DNA from: Annona cherimola | Lineage: Eukaryota; Streptophyta; Magnoliopsida; Magnoliales; Annonaceae | DNA length: 64,000 nt | Reading direction: 5' to 3' | NCBI GenBank assembly: GCA_030490835.1 | Contig: CM059971.1 | Location: 44,068,012-44,132,011 of the forward strand | Shown here: positions 34,640-47,947 of the stretch, in pieces | Position numbering within the stretch: position 1 is the first letter of the stretch | How the letters are laid out: every line of letters starts with the position of its first letter | Notes under the pieces: generated by a model | Database searches by the model: none | What the model saw: only the letters and a program-made list of their open reading frames with translations | What the model was told of the DNA's origin: nothing | Translations under genes and position numbers: made by a program

Positions 34640-37600
34640 TATGGCGCCTCCAACCGAGAGTCACATCTTGAGCCTTACCTCAGGATCGTTATTGACCGGG
34701 TAAACGTGATCAGGATTGTTTCCCTATCACACGGTGGGATTTAACGGATATTTATCCAATTATTTACAGTTCCTCAATAATTTATTTTAAAAATATTTTT
34801 CCTCAAATGCCCATTCAAGTCATCTTTGACCTAATACACGCATTTCATATCAGATATAATCATAAAAATTCATAACAAGTTCATCAACGATAGTCACTTG
34901 TTCACAACATACAAGACATAACCTAGATCATATATGATCATAAATTATCAAGTCATATTATATCCCATTAGTCACAAGCAGCACAAATTAAAATTCATAA
35001 AATCTTCACATTCTCCAATGCTCAATTCATGCTCCTTGTCTCCTCATTTCTTCACCTATCTATGGGTTCGGAATACGTGAGTTGTACACTCAATAAGGAA
35101 GCTATATACATTTTGAAGGCATATTTATTTAAAAGCGTTTCTGTCCATTCAATAGAGACACTTATCAAGTGATCAACTACCTGCGGAGCAGAAACTTTTT
35201 TATTTAAAACATCTCAGAAAGCTACATTATACCCCCTCGAGAGTATATCATGACAATGAGATGAAATGCATCATGATCTCTTAGGATGGAAGTTAGTCAG
35301 GTGACCATCCATCTTCATCTTCTCCCATCCAGGGAGGCGCCGCAGCCTCTTGGCCTATCTTAGCGACTCGGCCACACCAAAGGGGGACAATCGGTCCGCT
35401 TATACCTTTAAGGTGGACCTTATGCTTTGTGCACTTGAACTTAACCTTGACATGCTAGCATGATTTTCTTACATAAATTCATAAGACAGTATTTTCACAT
35501 ATAGAAAGCAGTTATGTAAATCATTTAACAATAAAAGGATTATTTAACACATGTTGAGCTAAGGAATGACCATCCTTAAATACCTTAAAAATAAATAAAA
35601 ACATCATTTGCTGAACCAATAAAAGCAGTTTGAATGTCATTTGTAATCATTTACGAATATTTTAAGAGATAAAATATTTAGAAAATTTTGCTTACTTACC
35701 TTGTCTACGTGAGCTTTCCGGATCATTCTTTTCTTTTCCTTTGCATATACGTGTAAGAATGAGATAGCATTCATGTGAATTTCATTTGCTTGCATTCATT
35801 TAGTTTTCCAACCCATTTTCATAAATATTCATAACCCGCTTAAATTCCAAGTCGGATATTTATACACAACATACTTATACATCAAACCATTCATTACATC
35901 ACACGTTCATATTTAGGGTATCATTTGTACATGTCATAACACATTCATTAATCATTCATCAGACATCATATGAAGTAATAAACTTCCAACTTGTCATTTT
36001 TCACATATTTTTCATAATTCACATATTGTGCTCATTCTTAAGCACTTAATTAATGTCATAACTTTCATATATTATTCTCAAATTTTGGGATTAACCAAAC
36101 AGATACATAATCCACGTGTTTCAATCCTATTTTGATGCATTTTTTCTTTTTAGGATTTTACATAACTCATTTATCATTTTCTCATATTCCTCTCTTCATA
36201 TATGACCATTTCATAACACATAATTCATGTGTTTCTTAAAATTTTTCAAATCAGAGACTTGGCTTATAATTCAGCATAATTATACACCTTAATTTACAGT
36301 TTATTTAGTGTATTTTCATGGATTTTTAATCCACTAATTTCAGGGTTCCAAAACAGCAACTTTGGGACTCAATTTTTACACTTTCAACATCCCTTTTGAT
36401 ACTCAAATCTAAACAGATTTTTAATCACTTAATTACAGAAATTAATCCCACTTTTCTTAACCCAAATTCAGGGTATTTTCACATATTTAAAGTTCATATA
36501 TTAGTTGCTTACAAAACAGCAACTTTTCATGCATGTAGGGTACCTTTCTACATCACTTTGGACCTCCACTTGTTAACCTCCTAAAATCCGATTTTGGGCA
36601 GTCCTTGTTAAGCCCTTTTTAACATCCAAAGTAACCTATGTTTAGGGTATTTTACCGTCTAAATCATCCATAATTCATTTAAGCTACTTCATGTATCATT
36701 TTCAACACCTAAACATGAAAATCGAGTCTTAAGAGTAACCCTCATTAGCATTCTTTCTAAAATTCATAACTCATGCTTAAATCAACATATATCATACATC
36801 TAAACATGAATTATCATGTAATCATATCACTTTAAAAAAATAGCAACATTACATGTAAATTAAAACAAGTTTCAACTACGTAATGAACTCAAAATCAACA
36901 CTAATCACCATTTCTTCCACTTGAACTCTTAATTGTATACTTGTCATTAAATTCCCATTTAATATACTAATTAAAGGCATAATAAATCCTCCATTAAGGG
37001 TTCATTATGAATCATATGATTCATAAATTGTGTTAGAAAAGCTAGATTAAAATGATTAAATCTCAAGAGTATACTTACTTGAATTGATTAACGCTTAAGC
37101 TCAACTTCTTTAGCTCATTTCTTTGGCTTCTTTTCCCTTTTTCTGTTCCTTTTTCTTGGCCTTCTCCTTGCTGATTATGGACGTGCACAAGGCTGATGGA
37201 ATGGGGCTTAAGCTCCTTGAATTTTCTAACTTCCAAAATGTATATGTTATGCACGTCCATTTTAAGAGATGGCTAGAATTTTCAGCTTGTGGGCCCCATT
37301 TTGCACATGTTTTGAGGGTATTTTAATATATATTAATCCCTCTTTCTGACATGGAAAAATGTGGTCCATTTAAATTACATTTTACCTAAGTAAATATTTA
37401 TCAATTATCTATATCATTAACTAATCACCAAGCTGTCCATTGATTACGTCCCATTTCAGCTACTGCTTTTTCATTTTTTTCAACAAATTTGCAGCCTTTT
37501 TTAATGGTCATTTATGCACCCGAATATGTAGATTACTTAGGCACATATTTAAAATTTTAAAAAAAATCAAATTATCAACCCTTTGGACGGTCCATTTTGG

Positions 37601-38209
37601 AGCTCATGTTGCTGTCCATTTTCAACGCTCCTTTTCAGCTGTCCTTTTTGCATTTTTCCACCATTTTGCAGCTTTAATTAATTGGTCATTTAATCATCTA
37701 GTTATGTAGCTCAATTAGGATCAATTTAGCATAATAAAAAAATCATAAAAAATCCTAAAAGTTGTCATAGCTGTCCACATCTCCTTTGCTACATGTTGTT
37801 ATCCATTTATTGATCATATCTCAATAGCCTGGATTTGATGCTTTTAACCACAAATTTCCACTCTAATTTAATGCACATTTATTCACCTTAACCCATAGTT
37901 CACTTTGGCATATATTTTATTAAATTTTTTTTCACAAAAATCCAAATTGGAGGCTGTTTGGACGTCCATGCATGCCGCCCAACCTATTTTCTCTTAAGCT
38001 AGCATATTAGCCCTTTCATTCTGCATTTATTCATGAGATAATTGCAGGAATTTTTCCATTTTTAATAATTCATAAAATACCCTGCAATTGACCTCCTTTT
38101 GACACCTCAATTTCGTCTTTATTCATTTGATTATTTTACTTATTTTTAACATAAATGCTAATCACTTTTTGGTGCAAAAAGTCAAAAGTGTTGATCCTAA
38201 TTTTGTGCA
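34640..38209 (-). repeat. Tekay-B 3' LTR, distal part
   Basis: 3570 bp from the decayed LTR end (34640) to GTGCA (38205-38209), the left target duplication of Athila-C. It is co-linear with the plus-strand LTR 50807-56001 but lacks that copy's hairpin expansion. Confidence 0.85.
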
Positions 38210-39874
38210 CGACGAGCTGCAAATATGTTTATTAAATTGCTCACTTTTTACGCAAGTATACATGCCATGTCAAGTAATAAAGTGTGAGTAGAGTATCGTT
38301 CCCACGAGAAATTGTTAGCCGAAATTATTAATTAGTTTAATTGCTTTCGGTTGGTAGAAAATTTTGAGTTTGTGGCTTTAAACTAAAGCTAACACTGCAA
38401 TAAGAAATCAGAGTAGAGTCCACGGAATCGCTGGAATACTAGAAATGGGTTTAATAATCAGGGATGGCAGATGGATAGCTCGGAATCCTTGAATCTAAAC
38501 TATATTGCATTGGTTCTTTTTAATTGGATTGTGCATGTATTTACTAGTCCAAGTTCAATAAGCTTTGTATATGTCTTCCAACATTATATAAAGCTAATTA
38601 CACCCTACTTAGTTGCTATGTTCCCATGCCATTAAATAAAGTGAAATTGATAAATTCATACCCTGTTTATTGACTACACATGGTTTAACGGTATATTCCT
38701 ATCCGTTAAACAACTCCCCTTAACAAAGAGGAAACTTATGTCTCACACATGGATCTAGCAGAGATTTTCCTTTTCTAAGGATAAATCAAGAAATTAAATC
38801 ATCTTACAAGGTAGCTAATCTTGTAAAAAGTATTAAAACCACACATGTAGAGGTAAATCACATACAATCATATATAAAATCAAATATTCATTCCTGAATT
38901 TCAAAGAACCAAGACAATATAGTTTAGAATTCAATTCATCCTAACTATCCATCTAAAGGAAGTTTAGTTCAAAGACATGATCATAAAATCCTTTACATCC
39001 ATATTGAAAGTATTCAGAAAAAGTAGAGAAAGAAAAATAGAAAGAATAAGAAAAAATTGGTTTTCCGGCAGCTTCCACCAACAGAGTTGAATCCTCTCTT
39101 CAATCTATGCTTTGATCACATTTTCGTCTTTCTCTTATTGTGTAATTCCATTCCTGGGCTCTCTCTCCGTCGTCCCTCTTGCACAAACCCCTAGGGTCTA
39201 TTTATATAGTGACATTGCGCAGCACAAGCACTGAAATTCACACATACGAATGCGTATTGGTGCCTAGGCGCCAACTCTCTGTGTGCTGGGCAACTTGGAA
39301 CTTTTCTGCAAACCCTAGGAATTCATGCCTTGGCGCCTAGGCGCCAACTCCCTGGATGCTACGTAACTTGGAACCTCTCCTAAAACACCCGTGTGATCAT
39401 GTACTAGTGCTTAGGCACCAACTCCCTGGAAGCAATTGTAACTTGTGGCTTCAAACACCCTTCTGAACTTGACTGTATGTTGATGAGGTGGCGCCTGGGC
39501 TCCCCTAGATGGCGCCTAGGTGCCAACTCACTAGAAGTTGTTTGTTTGTTGGATTGTGCTGGGGTTTTGGCAAGGGCACGTAGGGTGGCGCCTGCGCGCC
39601 ATCCACCTGCCTCGTGACTTGGTCTCGTTCTGCATTCCACTCGCTTGCTTGCCTTCATAATGCACGTCCTTTCTGCAAAAGTTGAATAAAACAAATAAAT
39701 GAACTAAACATGCCTAATTTGTACTTAAAATGCATGAAAACTAAATAATGCTCCTAAAATGCAAAGCGAGTGAAAATTAAGCTAAATGGATGCAAACTAA
39801 TCCTAATCTCTTGGACTAACACGCAAATAGAGTCTGAAAAGGGCCATGATAACTCGTATTTTTACGAATTATCA
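38210..39874 (-). repeat. Athila-C 3' LTR
   Basis: LTR end CTCGTCG (last base changed) at 38210; start palindrome 39847-39874. About seven GGCGCC-type palindromes lie between 39262 and 39600, including a perfect 18-bp one at 39330-39347. Confidence 0.92.
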
Positions 39875-41245
39875 CACCCCCAAACTTAAATGTTGCTAGT
39901 GCTCGAGTAACACATGCAAACACGATGAATGAATGAATGAATGAACGAGTGCAAACTCTGTCAACTCCGTTTGCTTCCTGTGATGCTTTGATCAATCCAT
40001 TTACCTATTCAACAAATTCAAGAGTAATCTAACTTGAAAAATCATCCATTACATAAAACAAGGCATGCCTTTTCATTCTCGAACCAAGTTACATGTGGGT
40101 GCCAAAATTTTCTAGTACATGATCGTAATTCAACATGTTAATTTCCACTTGATCAGAAAACTGGTTAAAAAATCAATGAAGACAGGCAAATCAAGGTTTA
40201 AGCTGAATTAATTGGTTACAAAAAATAGTAATAAGTCACTTTATTCAATTGTTGCCTAACTACACATTCTTTCCCCCCCCCAAACTTATTGCAAAATTCT
40301 CCTCACTATATTTCAAGATATCTGAAGATCTGTATTATTTTTGGGCTCCCCTCACCATATTTCAGAGTATTTGGGGAGAATTTTTATTGTAAAGCTTATT
40401 ACTGTGATTTTCCTTTGCTTTTTACACGAACCTTGACATTTGTTGATGCCAAGTCCCGGTTACTCAGCTTAGGTCAATCACCCCCTTTTTATTTTTTTGA
40501 TGCCTTGTTAGGGGTATTGAACATGCTTATGTAATTTTTTTTGTGAAATATTATATTTTTGAGCCTGTTAATTCCTTTAAAGTACTTGGTCACCATTTTA
40601 TTCAATTCCATCATCTCAGTCTGGAAGATTCACATATACTTGAATTAGAACAATGTATTATGAAATCCTTTTAATTTTTTCACATGTCAATTGCAACTTG
40701 CTTTTAATACTTGGTTCTCAATCTGAATTGCCCATTTTTCATGAATTTAATTTCAAGTCAACATCAATCAAAACCTTGCACATTTTTGATAAGATGGATC
40801 AAACAAAGATAACTTTCATTAGCTGGAATTGACATAACATGCAACATAAACAAAACATGAAAAACTAACCTATGGTCGAGAATTATACACCCCCAAACTT
40901 GAGAGATGCATTGTCCTCAATGCATGATGACCTAGAGTGACCTAATAAAGAAAATACAATGGAAAGAAAAAATAAATTTAAAATTTTAAAAAAACTGAAA
41001 GGACCGGGACTCCCTTAAGAATCGGACTCGGTGGCGTCCTCGTCCTCACTGTCGCTGGGCTGGGGCTGGGATGGTTGCCTCAAGTAGGCTCGGAACATGA
41101 CCTCTTTGAAATTGAGCTCCAAGTCTTTTTCCTAAAAAATAAAAACAAAAACGAAGGCAAAGACGAAAATCAAAATGAAAATGAGTAATGGGTTGCCTCC
41201 CATTTAGTGCTAAGTTTAACGTCCTCAGCCCGACGTTTCCACCGT
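39875..41245 (-). other. Athila-C polypurine tract, 3' untranslated region and acidic ORF tail
   Basis: A polypurine tract abuts 39874. Further C-tract/AAACTT copies lie at about 40271 and 40890, the latter beside a perfect stem-loop ATGCATTG TCCT CAATGCAT. At about 41015-41100 the minus strand encodes AYLRQPSQPQP and an acidic end, like 7130-7372. Otherwise non-coding. Confidence 0.65.
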
Positions 41246-42594
41246 TTAATTTTCTTTCAGTTCCACCACCTCCTTGCAATGATGAAAATCATCTCCCATT
41301 TAATGCTTAAGACGTTGCCCATTCACAACAAAGCTATTGCCAGACACTTCGTTGAATAACTCCACTGCCCCATGCTCAATCGCCTTTATCACCACGAATG
41401 GACCCGACCATCTGGATTTGAACTTTCCTAGAAACAATTTTAATCTTGAATTGAAAACCAGAACTCTCTGACCTAGTTCGAATCTCTGTGGTAGAATCTT
41501 TTTATCATGTCATTTCTTTAAGATCTTGGCATTTTCATAGGCTTACATCCGAAATTCATCCAACTCATTGAGTTGCAGTAATCGATGTTCTCCTGCATTT
41601 TGCATGTCCAGGTTCAGTTTTTAAATCGTCCAATACGCATTGTGCTCCAACTCCAGCGGCAGGTGACAGACTTTTCCATAAACTAGTTGGTAAGGAGACA
41701 TTCCAAACTGAGTTTTATAGGTAGTTTGATATGCCCATAGTGTGTCGTCCAGCTTGATAGCCCAGTCTTTGCGAGATGACCCGATCGTTTTCTCTAGAAT
41801 TTGCTTTAATTCCCTATTGGCCAACTCAACTTGTCCATTAGCTCGTGAATGATAAGCTGTTGTCACTCAGTGGCATACGCCATATTTGTGCAAAATTGCC
41901 ATGAACTGCAGGTTGCAGAAATGGGACCCTCCATCACTAATGATCACCCGAGGCGTGCCGAAACGGGTAAAAATGTTCTTCTTGATGAATTTGAGAACTG
42001 TTTTGGCATCGCCCGCTTGAGTGGGGATCGCTTCTACCCATTTGGAAGCATAATCAACAGCAACCAGAATATATTGGTTTCCAAAGGAAGGGATGAATGG
42101 GCCCATGAGTCAATACCCCAAACGTTAAATATTTCCACTTCAATGACATTAGTGAGAGATATTTCATGTCTTTTGGAAATGTTACCTGTCTATTGGCATT
42201 GATCGCACCTTTTGACATAAAAATGGGCATCTTTGAATAAAGATAGCCTGTAGAATCTCGATTAAAGTATTTTCGCCGCAGTCTTATCTCCTTGAAAATG
42301 GCCCCCATACGGAGATGAATGGCAGCTCTGCAGTATTGATTCCTGTTCACACTCTGGAGTACATCTCCGATATAAATGGTCTGGGCATTGCTTGAACAGA
42401 TATGGGTCATCCCAGAAATAGAATTTCACGTCATGGAGGAATTTCTTCCTTTGGTGTGAATTCAACTCTGGAGGCAACAATCCACTGACGATGTAATTGA
42501 CAAAGTCTGCATACCATGGTGGACTGCCTGGGGAGATAGAGAATAGCTGCTCATCTGGGAACACTTCCCGAATCTGCTCCGTGTCTGGGGCTGT
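41246..42594 (-). pseudogene. Athila-C integrase
   Basis: From 42594 downward: the HHCC finger (CHSSPYGGHFQGDKTAAKIL region), core motifs [28 protein letters not shown] and VELANRELK (Glu), then GMSPYQLVYGK, and a C-terminal FLGKFKSRWSGPF ending in VNGQRLKH. Stops near 41867 and 41310 and a frame break near 42107-42260 disable it. It joins the recombinant strands of element cDNA to target DNA; the five-base duplications here fit this family. Confidence 0.9.
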
Positions 42595-43343
42595 CTAGGA
42601 TCCTTCGAGGCAGGATAAATGGTCAGCGACCTGATTTTCAGCTCCTTTCCGGTCTTTGATCTCGAGGTCAAACTCCTGTAGCAGTAGGACCCACCAAATT
42701 AAGGGTGGTTTTGCATCCTTTTTCTCGATCAAATACTTTATAGCTGAATGGTCTATGTATACGATCACTTTAGTGCCCACCAGATAGGCTCTGAATTAGT
42801 CGAATGCAAATACCACCACCAGAAGTTCCTTTTCTGTCATAGTATAATTCATTTGCGACTCGTTTAGGATTTTGCTAGCATAGTAGATTGAATGAAAAAT
42901 TTTGTTCTTTCGCTGGCCTAGTACCGCTCCCACTGCATAATCGCTTGCATCACACATCAATTCGAATGGGAGGTTCCATTCTGGGGAAATAATGATTGGC
43001 GTAGATACCAATCTCTTTTTTAGTTCCTGGAATGCCTCCATGCATTCGCTGGTGAATTCGAATGGCGCATCTTTCTCGAACAACGAACATAGCGGCTGAC
43101 TATCTTGGAGAAATCTTTTATGAACCGCCTGTAGAATCATGCATGTCCCAAAAAACTGTGAATGCCTTTAACTGAGGCTGGGGGAGGGAGTTTCTCTATC
43201 ATCTCGATTTTTACTTTATCAACCTCAATTCCCTGTTTGGAGACTCGATGACCAAGTATGATGCCCTCCTGTACCATGAAATGACACTTTTCCCAATTGA
43301 GAACCTGGTTTGTGTCCTCGCAATTCTGGAGCATCTTCGATAG
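42595..43343 (-). pseudogene. Athila-C RT C-terminal part and RNase H
   Basis: The minus strand encodes NWEKCHFMVQEGIILGH, the connection region (FEFTSECMEAFQELK), and RNase H ([50 protein letters not shown]). A stop at about 42794 and a frameshift near 43137 break it. It is separated from the catalytic RT part by the solo LTR 43349-44839. Confidence 0.88.
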
Positions 43344-43348
43344 GTTGA

Positions 43349-44839
43349 TGATAACTCGTAAAAATACGAGTTATTATGGCCTATTTCAGACTATTTTTGC
43401 GTGTTAGTCCAAGAGATTAGGTTTAGTTTGCATCCATTTAGCTAAATTTTCACTCGCATTGCATTTTAGGAGCATTATGTAGTTTTTATGCATTTTTAGT
43501 ATAAATTAGGCATTTTTAGTTCATTTATTTAGTTTTATTCATTTTTACAGGAAGGACAGAGAATTACAAGCACACGAGCGAATCGAATGCAAAATAAAGC
43601 CAAGTGAAGGAGCATGGGATTAGCCCCCAAGCGCCATTCTACAGGCCATTGCCAGAATCTCCAACACTTCACACAATTTATTGCATCCAGGGAGTTGGCG
43701 CCTAGGGGCCAAGGCATCAAATTTCATGACATTTCGAAAGGTTTCTAAGTTATATACCACACAGAGAGTTGGCGTCTAGGCGCTACTACGCATCCGAATG
43801 CGCATGGGTTTCTGCACATATGTTGTGCAAGCTACCTATTATAAATAGAAACCTAGGTCTACGTGCAAAAGAGACTCGGAGAGAGGGTTGTGGCTGCTGT
43901 GGAGAAAGATAGAAACACAAAAGCTTCAAGGAAGGAGAGAAGAGAAAGTGGAGATCCAAGCTATCACTGCAAATCCATTGAGTTTCATCTCCTCTTCTCA
44001 TCTATCTCTTCCTATTTGTTATTCTCCTTGCTTGGGATGATTGTAACTTGATTTTAATGGGAATTAAAGTCATGTTTATGGGTTGAACCTTTCTAAGGTG
44101 GGAGATATATAGAATTTGAACTCATAATCTATGTTATTTAGTTTTCTTATGCTGAATTGATAATACTGTTGGGCTGTGACATTTGTTACTTGAGATTACC
44201 CTTATATATCATGCTTAATGCGTTTACAAGCTTTGCGACTTTGTGGATTGATTAATATTCAGATTCATGCTTGGAAAAGTGGGATTTGAATAAGATCCAT
44301 ATATAAGGCACAGGTATTCTAGCTCATGTTGTGTTATATGTTAATATGGATAGAAATATATTTATTAACCCTGTGTAATCATGATTAGGTTATATGGTTA
44401 TCAACCTGGTTTTACTTGTATGCATGGGAACATAGCACATAACTAAAACTTGGTTAGGTTTGTATGTGTTAGAAGACATATATGAATATGAATGAACCTA
44501 GATTAGTAATCTCTGCACAACTAACATAATTAGGACCAAATGACAAAATTATGATTCAATGACTTCATATTCCCACCTATTTTAATCATCTCAAGGCAAT
44601 CTCGGCAATATCCACCCCACTCTAGTCATTTACTGCTTTGTTTAGTTTAGTTTAATTCAATCCTTTAAAAGTAAACTCTCATTTATTTTACCAATTCACT
44701 TAGACAATTGAGATTTAAGGTGCTAATCCGTTTAACAGAATCCCCGTGGGAACGATACTCTACTCACTCTTTATTACTTGATCGACATGTATACTTGTGT
44801 TAAAACGAACATTTTAATAGACATATACACAACTCCTCA
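43349..44839 (+). mobile_element. Solo Athila LTR inside the Athila-C RT
   Basis: Starts at the inverted-arm terminus (43349-43376), ends CTCCTCA (44839), 1491 bp, opposite in orientation to its host. Flanks are GTTGA (43344-43348) and GTTGG (44840-44844), one mismatch. The RT frame is split between the YDECLTN end and the NCEDTNQ part. It carries three decayed GGCGCC palindromes (43627-43790) and a TATA-like TATTATAAATAG near 43836. Confidence 0.9.
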
Positions 44840-45865
44840 GTTGGTCAGGCACTCGTCATAGGAATTCCCGAATACCGAGAAATCGTCCATGAATACCTCC
44901 AGGAAGTCCTCCACCATGTTAGTGAAAATGACTATCATATAACGCTGAAATGTACCTGGGGCATTGCATATGCCAAATGGCATTCGCCTGAATGCGAATG
45001 TGCCATATAGACATGTGAATGTGGTCTTTTCTTGATCCTTCGGTGCTATCATAATCTGGTGGTAGCCTGAATAGCCGTCCAGAAAGCAATTGAATTCCTG
45101 CCCTGCCAACCTGTCCAGCATCTGATCAATGAATGGGACCGGGAAATGATCCTTTCGGGTGGCTTTGTTCAACTTGCGGTAGTCCATGTAAACTCGCCTA
45201 CCAGTAACTGTCCTGGTCGGTATCAACTCGTTATTCTCGTTGGAGATGACGATCATACCACCTTTCTTCGGGACGCACTGCATCGGGCTGACCCAAGAGC
45301 TGTCAAAGATCGGGTATATAATGCCTGCGTCTAGCTATTTAATGATCTCCTTCTTGACCACTTCTTTCATAATTGGGTTCAACCTTCTTTGTGCTTCTAT
45401 AGATGGCCTGGAATTCTCTTCCACTCGAATCTTGTGCATGCAAAAGGACGGGTTAATGCCTTTGATGTCGGCTATGGTCCATCTTATAACCTTTTTGCGA
45501 TCTCTGAGCACTCTGAGAAGTTTTTCTTCTTGCACGGGATCCAGTGTAGAAGAAATAATCACCGGGAGTGAGGATTCCGCTCCCATGTAGGCATATCTGA
45601 GGTGCTTTGGCAGGGGTTTCAGCTCCAGAACAAGCAGCTCTTCAATCGACGGCTTCAACTGTTTAAAAGATTCTGGCTTGAGCTCTAGCGATTCAAATTT
45701 CTGCGAGTATTGTGGGAATGTTGGAGGTTGCTGCAGGTAATGTATCATCTCTGCCAAATTATAGTCAGCTTCACTGATTTCTCCAACCATCGATGCTTCT
45801 AAGATATCTTTGAAAGTTGAGATGTGGAATTCAGCCTGAACTGCTGAATCCACCATGTCGATCAT
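44840..45865 (-). pseudogene. Athila-C RT catalytic part
   Basis: The linker (45865-45335) ends EEIIK-type then TAG where relatives have Trp. RT follows: MDYRKLNKATRKDHFP, the first catalytic Asp in FLDGYSGYHQI, MPFGICNAPGTFQ, and FMDD in EVFMDDFSVFG (bases 44882-44893). The FMDDFSVFG signature is typical of Athila RT. Truncated by the solo LTR at 44839. Confidence 0.9.
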
Positions 45866-46149
45866 TAGACATTCATCTGGATCATTTGGTAACTACATCA
45901 CCTTGAACACGCTAAAAGTAACGTGTTCGCTCTGAACCCGCATGGTTAGCTCTGCAGCCTGTACATCGATGATAGCCTCACCCGTTGCAAGGAAAGGTTG
46001 ACTCAGAATGATTGGAACATCCCGATCTTCTTCATAATCCAGGATGATGAAATCTGCAGGAAAGATGAACTTGTCCGCCTTGACAAGAACATCCTCGATA
46101 ATACCATCTGGATATGTCATAGACAGTCTACCAGTTGCAGCATAATTGT
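45866..46149 (-). pseudogene. Athila-C protease C-terminal fragment
   Basis: Encodes the part after the active site: MTYPDGIIEDVLVKADKF, ADFIILDYEEDRDVP, FLATGEAIIDVQ. A TAG at about 45892 replaces the CAG seen in Athila-B. The DLGAS active site is lost, because the frame ends at 46149 where an Athila LTR scrap begins. Confidence 0.85.
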
Positions 46150-46306
46150 TGATAACTCATAAGCGCCTAGGCGCCACCTTACCAACATGCAGACCAACCT
46201 AGCAGGATTTTGATGCCACAAGTCATGATTTCTTCCAGTGAGTTGGCGCCTAGGTGCCAGGCATGATCATACAGGTCTGCCCAAGAGAAGCTTCAAGTCA
46301 TGAAAC
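46150..46306 (+). repeat. Athila LTR scrap
   Basis: TGATAACTCAT is followed directly by AAGCGCCTAGGCGCC, skipping about 250 bp of normal LTR, then a second GGCGCCTAGGTGCC at 46244. It is an internally deleted LTR start, cut by Athila-D. GAAAC (46302-46306) would be the left target repeat of Athila-D. Confidence 0.75.
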
Positions 46307-47789
46307 TGATAACTCGTAAAAATATGAGTTATCATTGCCTATTTCAGTCTATTTTTGCGTGTTAGTCCAAGAGATTAGGTTTAGTTTGCATCCATTTAGC
46401 TAAATTTTCACTTGCTTTGCATTTTAGGAGCATTATGTGGTTTTCATGCATTTTTAGTATAAATTAGGCATTTTTAATTCAGTTATTTAGTTTCATTCAT
46501 TTTTATAGGAAGAACGGAGAATTATAAGCATGTGAGCGAGTCGAAGAATGAACATAGCCAAGTTAAGAAGCAGGTAGGCTGGCGCCCAGGCGCCACCCTA
46601 CATGCCTAGCCAGAAGTTCCAGCACTCACACAGAAAATGCCTCCAGAGAGTTGGCACCCAGGCGCCACTTTACTAACATGCAGAGTCATCCTAGAGAGTT
46701 TTTAAGTTACGTAGCTCCAGAGAGTTGGAGCCTAGGCACCAATACGCATCTGTATGTGTGGGTTTTGCTGGCAGACTGTTATGTTTAAATAGAAACCTAG
46801 AGTTCCAGAGGCTATAGAGAGGAGAGGCATGGAGGGAGTCGCTAAAGCAACAGCATAGAGAAGAAAAAAGATCCATTTTCCATCGCAAACGAAAGAGGAG
46901 ATCCGATCTCGCTGGTGGAAGCTTCCGAGATTTAGTTCTTCTCTTTCTCATTCTCTTTCCTTTCTATTTCCTTTCTTCTATGTTCTTAGAGATGATTGTA
47001 ACTTGATTTTAATGGGAATTAAAGTCATGTTAATGGGCTAAACTTTCCTATGGTGGAAGATATATAGGATTTGAACTCATAGCTTATGATATTTGGTTTT
47101 CTTATGCTTGAATTGATAAAACTGTTGTGTTGTGACTTGTGTTACTTGAGATTATCCTTATATATCATGCTTAATGCATTTACAAGCTTTGCAACCTTGT
47201 GGATTGATCTAATATTCAGATTCATGCTTGGAGAAGTGGGATTTGATATATATAAGGCACAGGTATTCTAACTCATGTTGTGTTAGATATTAATATGGAT
47301 AGGAATATACCTATTAACCCTGTGTAATCATGATTAGGTTATATAGTTATCAACCTTGTTTTACTTGTATGCATGGGAACATAGCACATAACTAAAACTT
47401 GGTTAGGTTTGTATGTGTTGGAAGACATATATGAATATGAATGAACCTAGATTAGTAATCTCTGCACAACTAACTTAATTAGGACCAAATAACATAACTA
47501 TGATTCAATGACTTCGTATTCCCACCTATCTTAATCATCTCAAGGCAATTTCGGCAATATTCATCCTACCTTGGTCATTTACTATTTTCATAGTTTAGTT
47601 AAATTCAGTTCTTTGATACAACTTCTCCTTCACTTTACCAATTCACTTAGACAATTGAGATTTAAGGTGCTAATCCATTTAACACAATCCTCGTGGGAAC
47701 GGTACTCTACTCACTCTTTATTACTTAACACGGCACGTATACTTGCATTAAAAGCGAGCAATTTTAATAGACATATACGCAGCTCGTCA
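46307..47789 (+). repeat. Athila-D 5' LTR
   Basis: TGATAACTCG...CTCGTCA, 1483 bp. Inverted arms at 46307-46334; GGCGCC palindromes at 46580, 46649 and 46724; a TATA-like TTTAAATAGAAAC near 46791. Confidence 0.93.
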
Positions 47790-47795
47790 AGTTTT

Positions 47796-47813
47796 TGGCG
47801 CCGTTGCCGGGGA
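47796..47813 (+). other. Athila-D primer-binding site (tRNA-Asp type)
   Basis: TGGCGCCGTTGCCGGGGA, six bases after the LTR. This intact copy of the Athila/Tat-type site allowed the others to be recognised. Confidence 0.92.
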
Positions 47814-47947
47814 TTGGTGTTTTAAACTTAGTACCTGACAATTTTAGTTGTCTTCTGTGAATGTGTATATATTATATATAGTTTTTCTTTTTTTTTCTTT
47901 TCTTTTGATAAAATTCAATTTTAGGAATCTTTGTTTTGTAATTTTTA

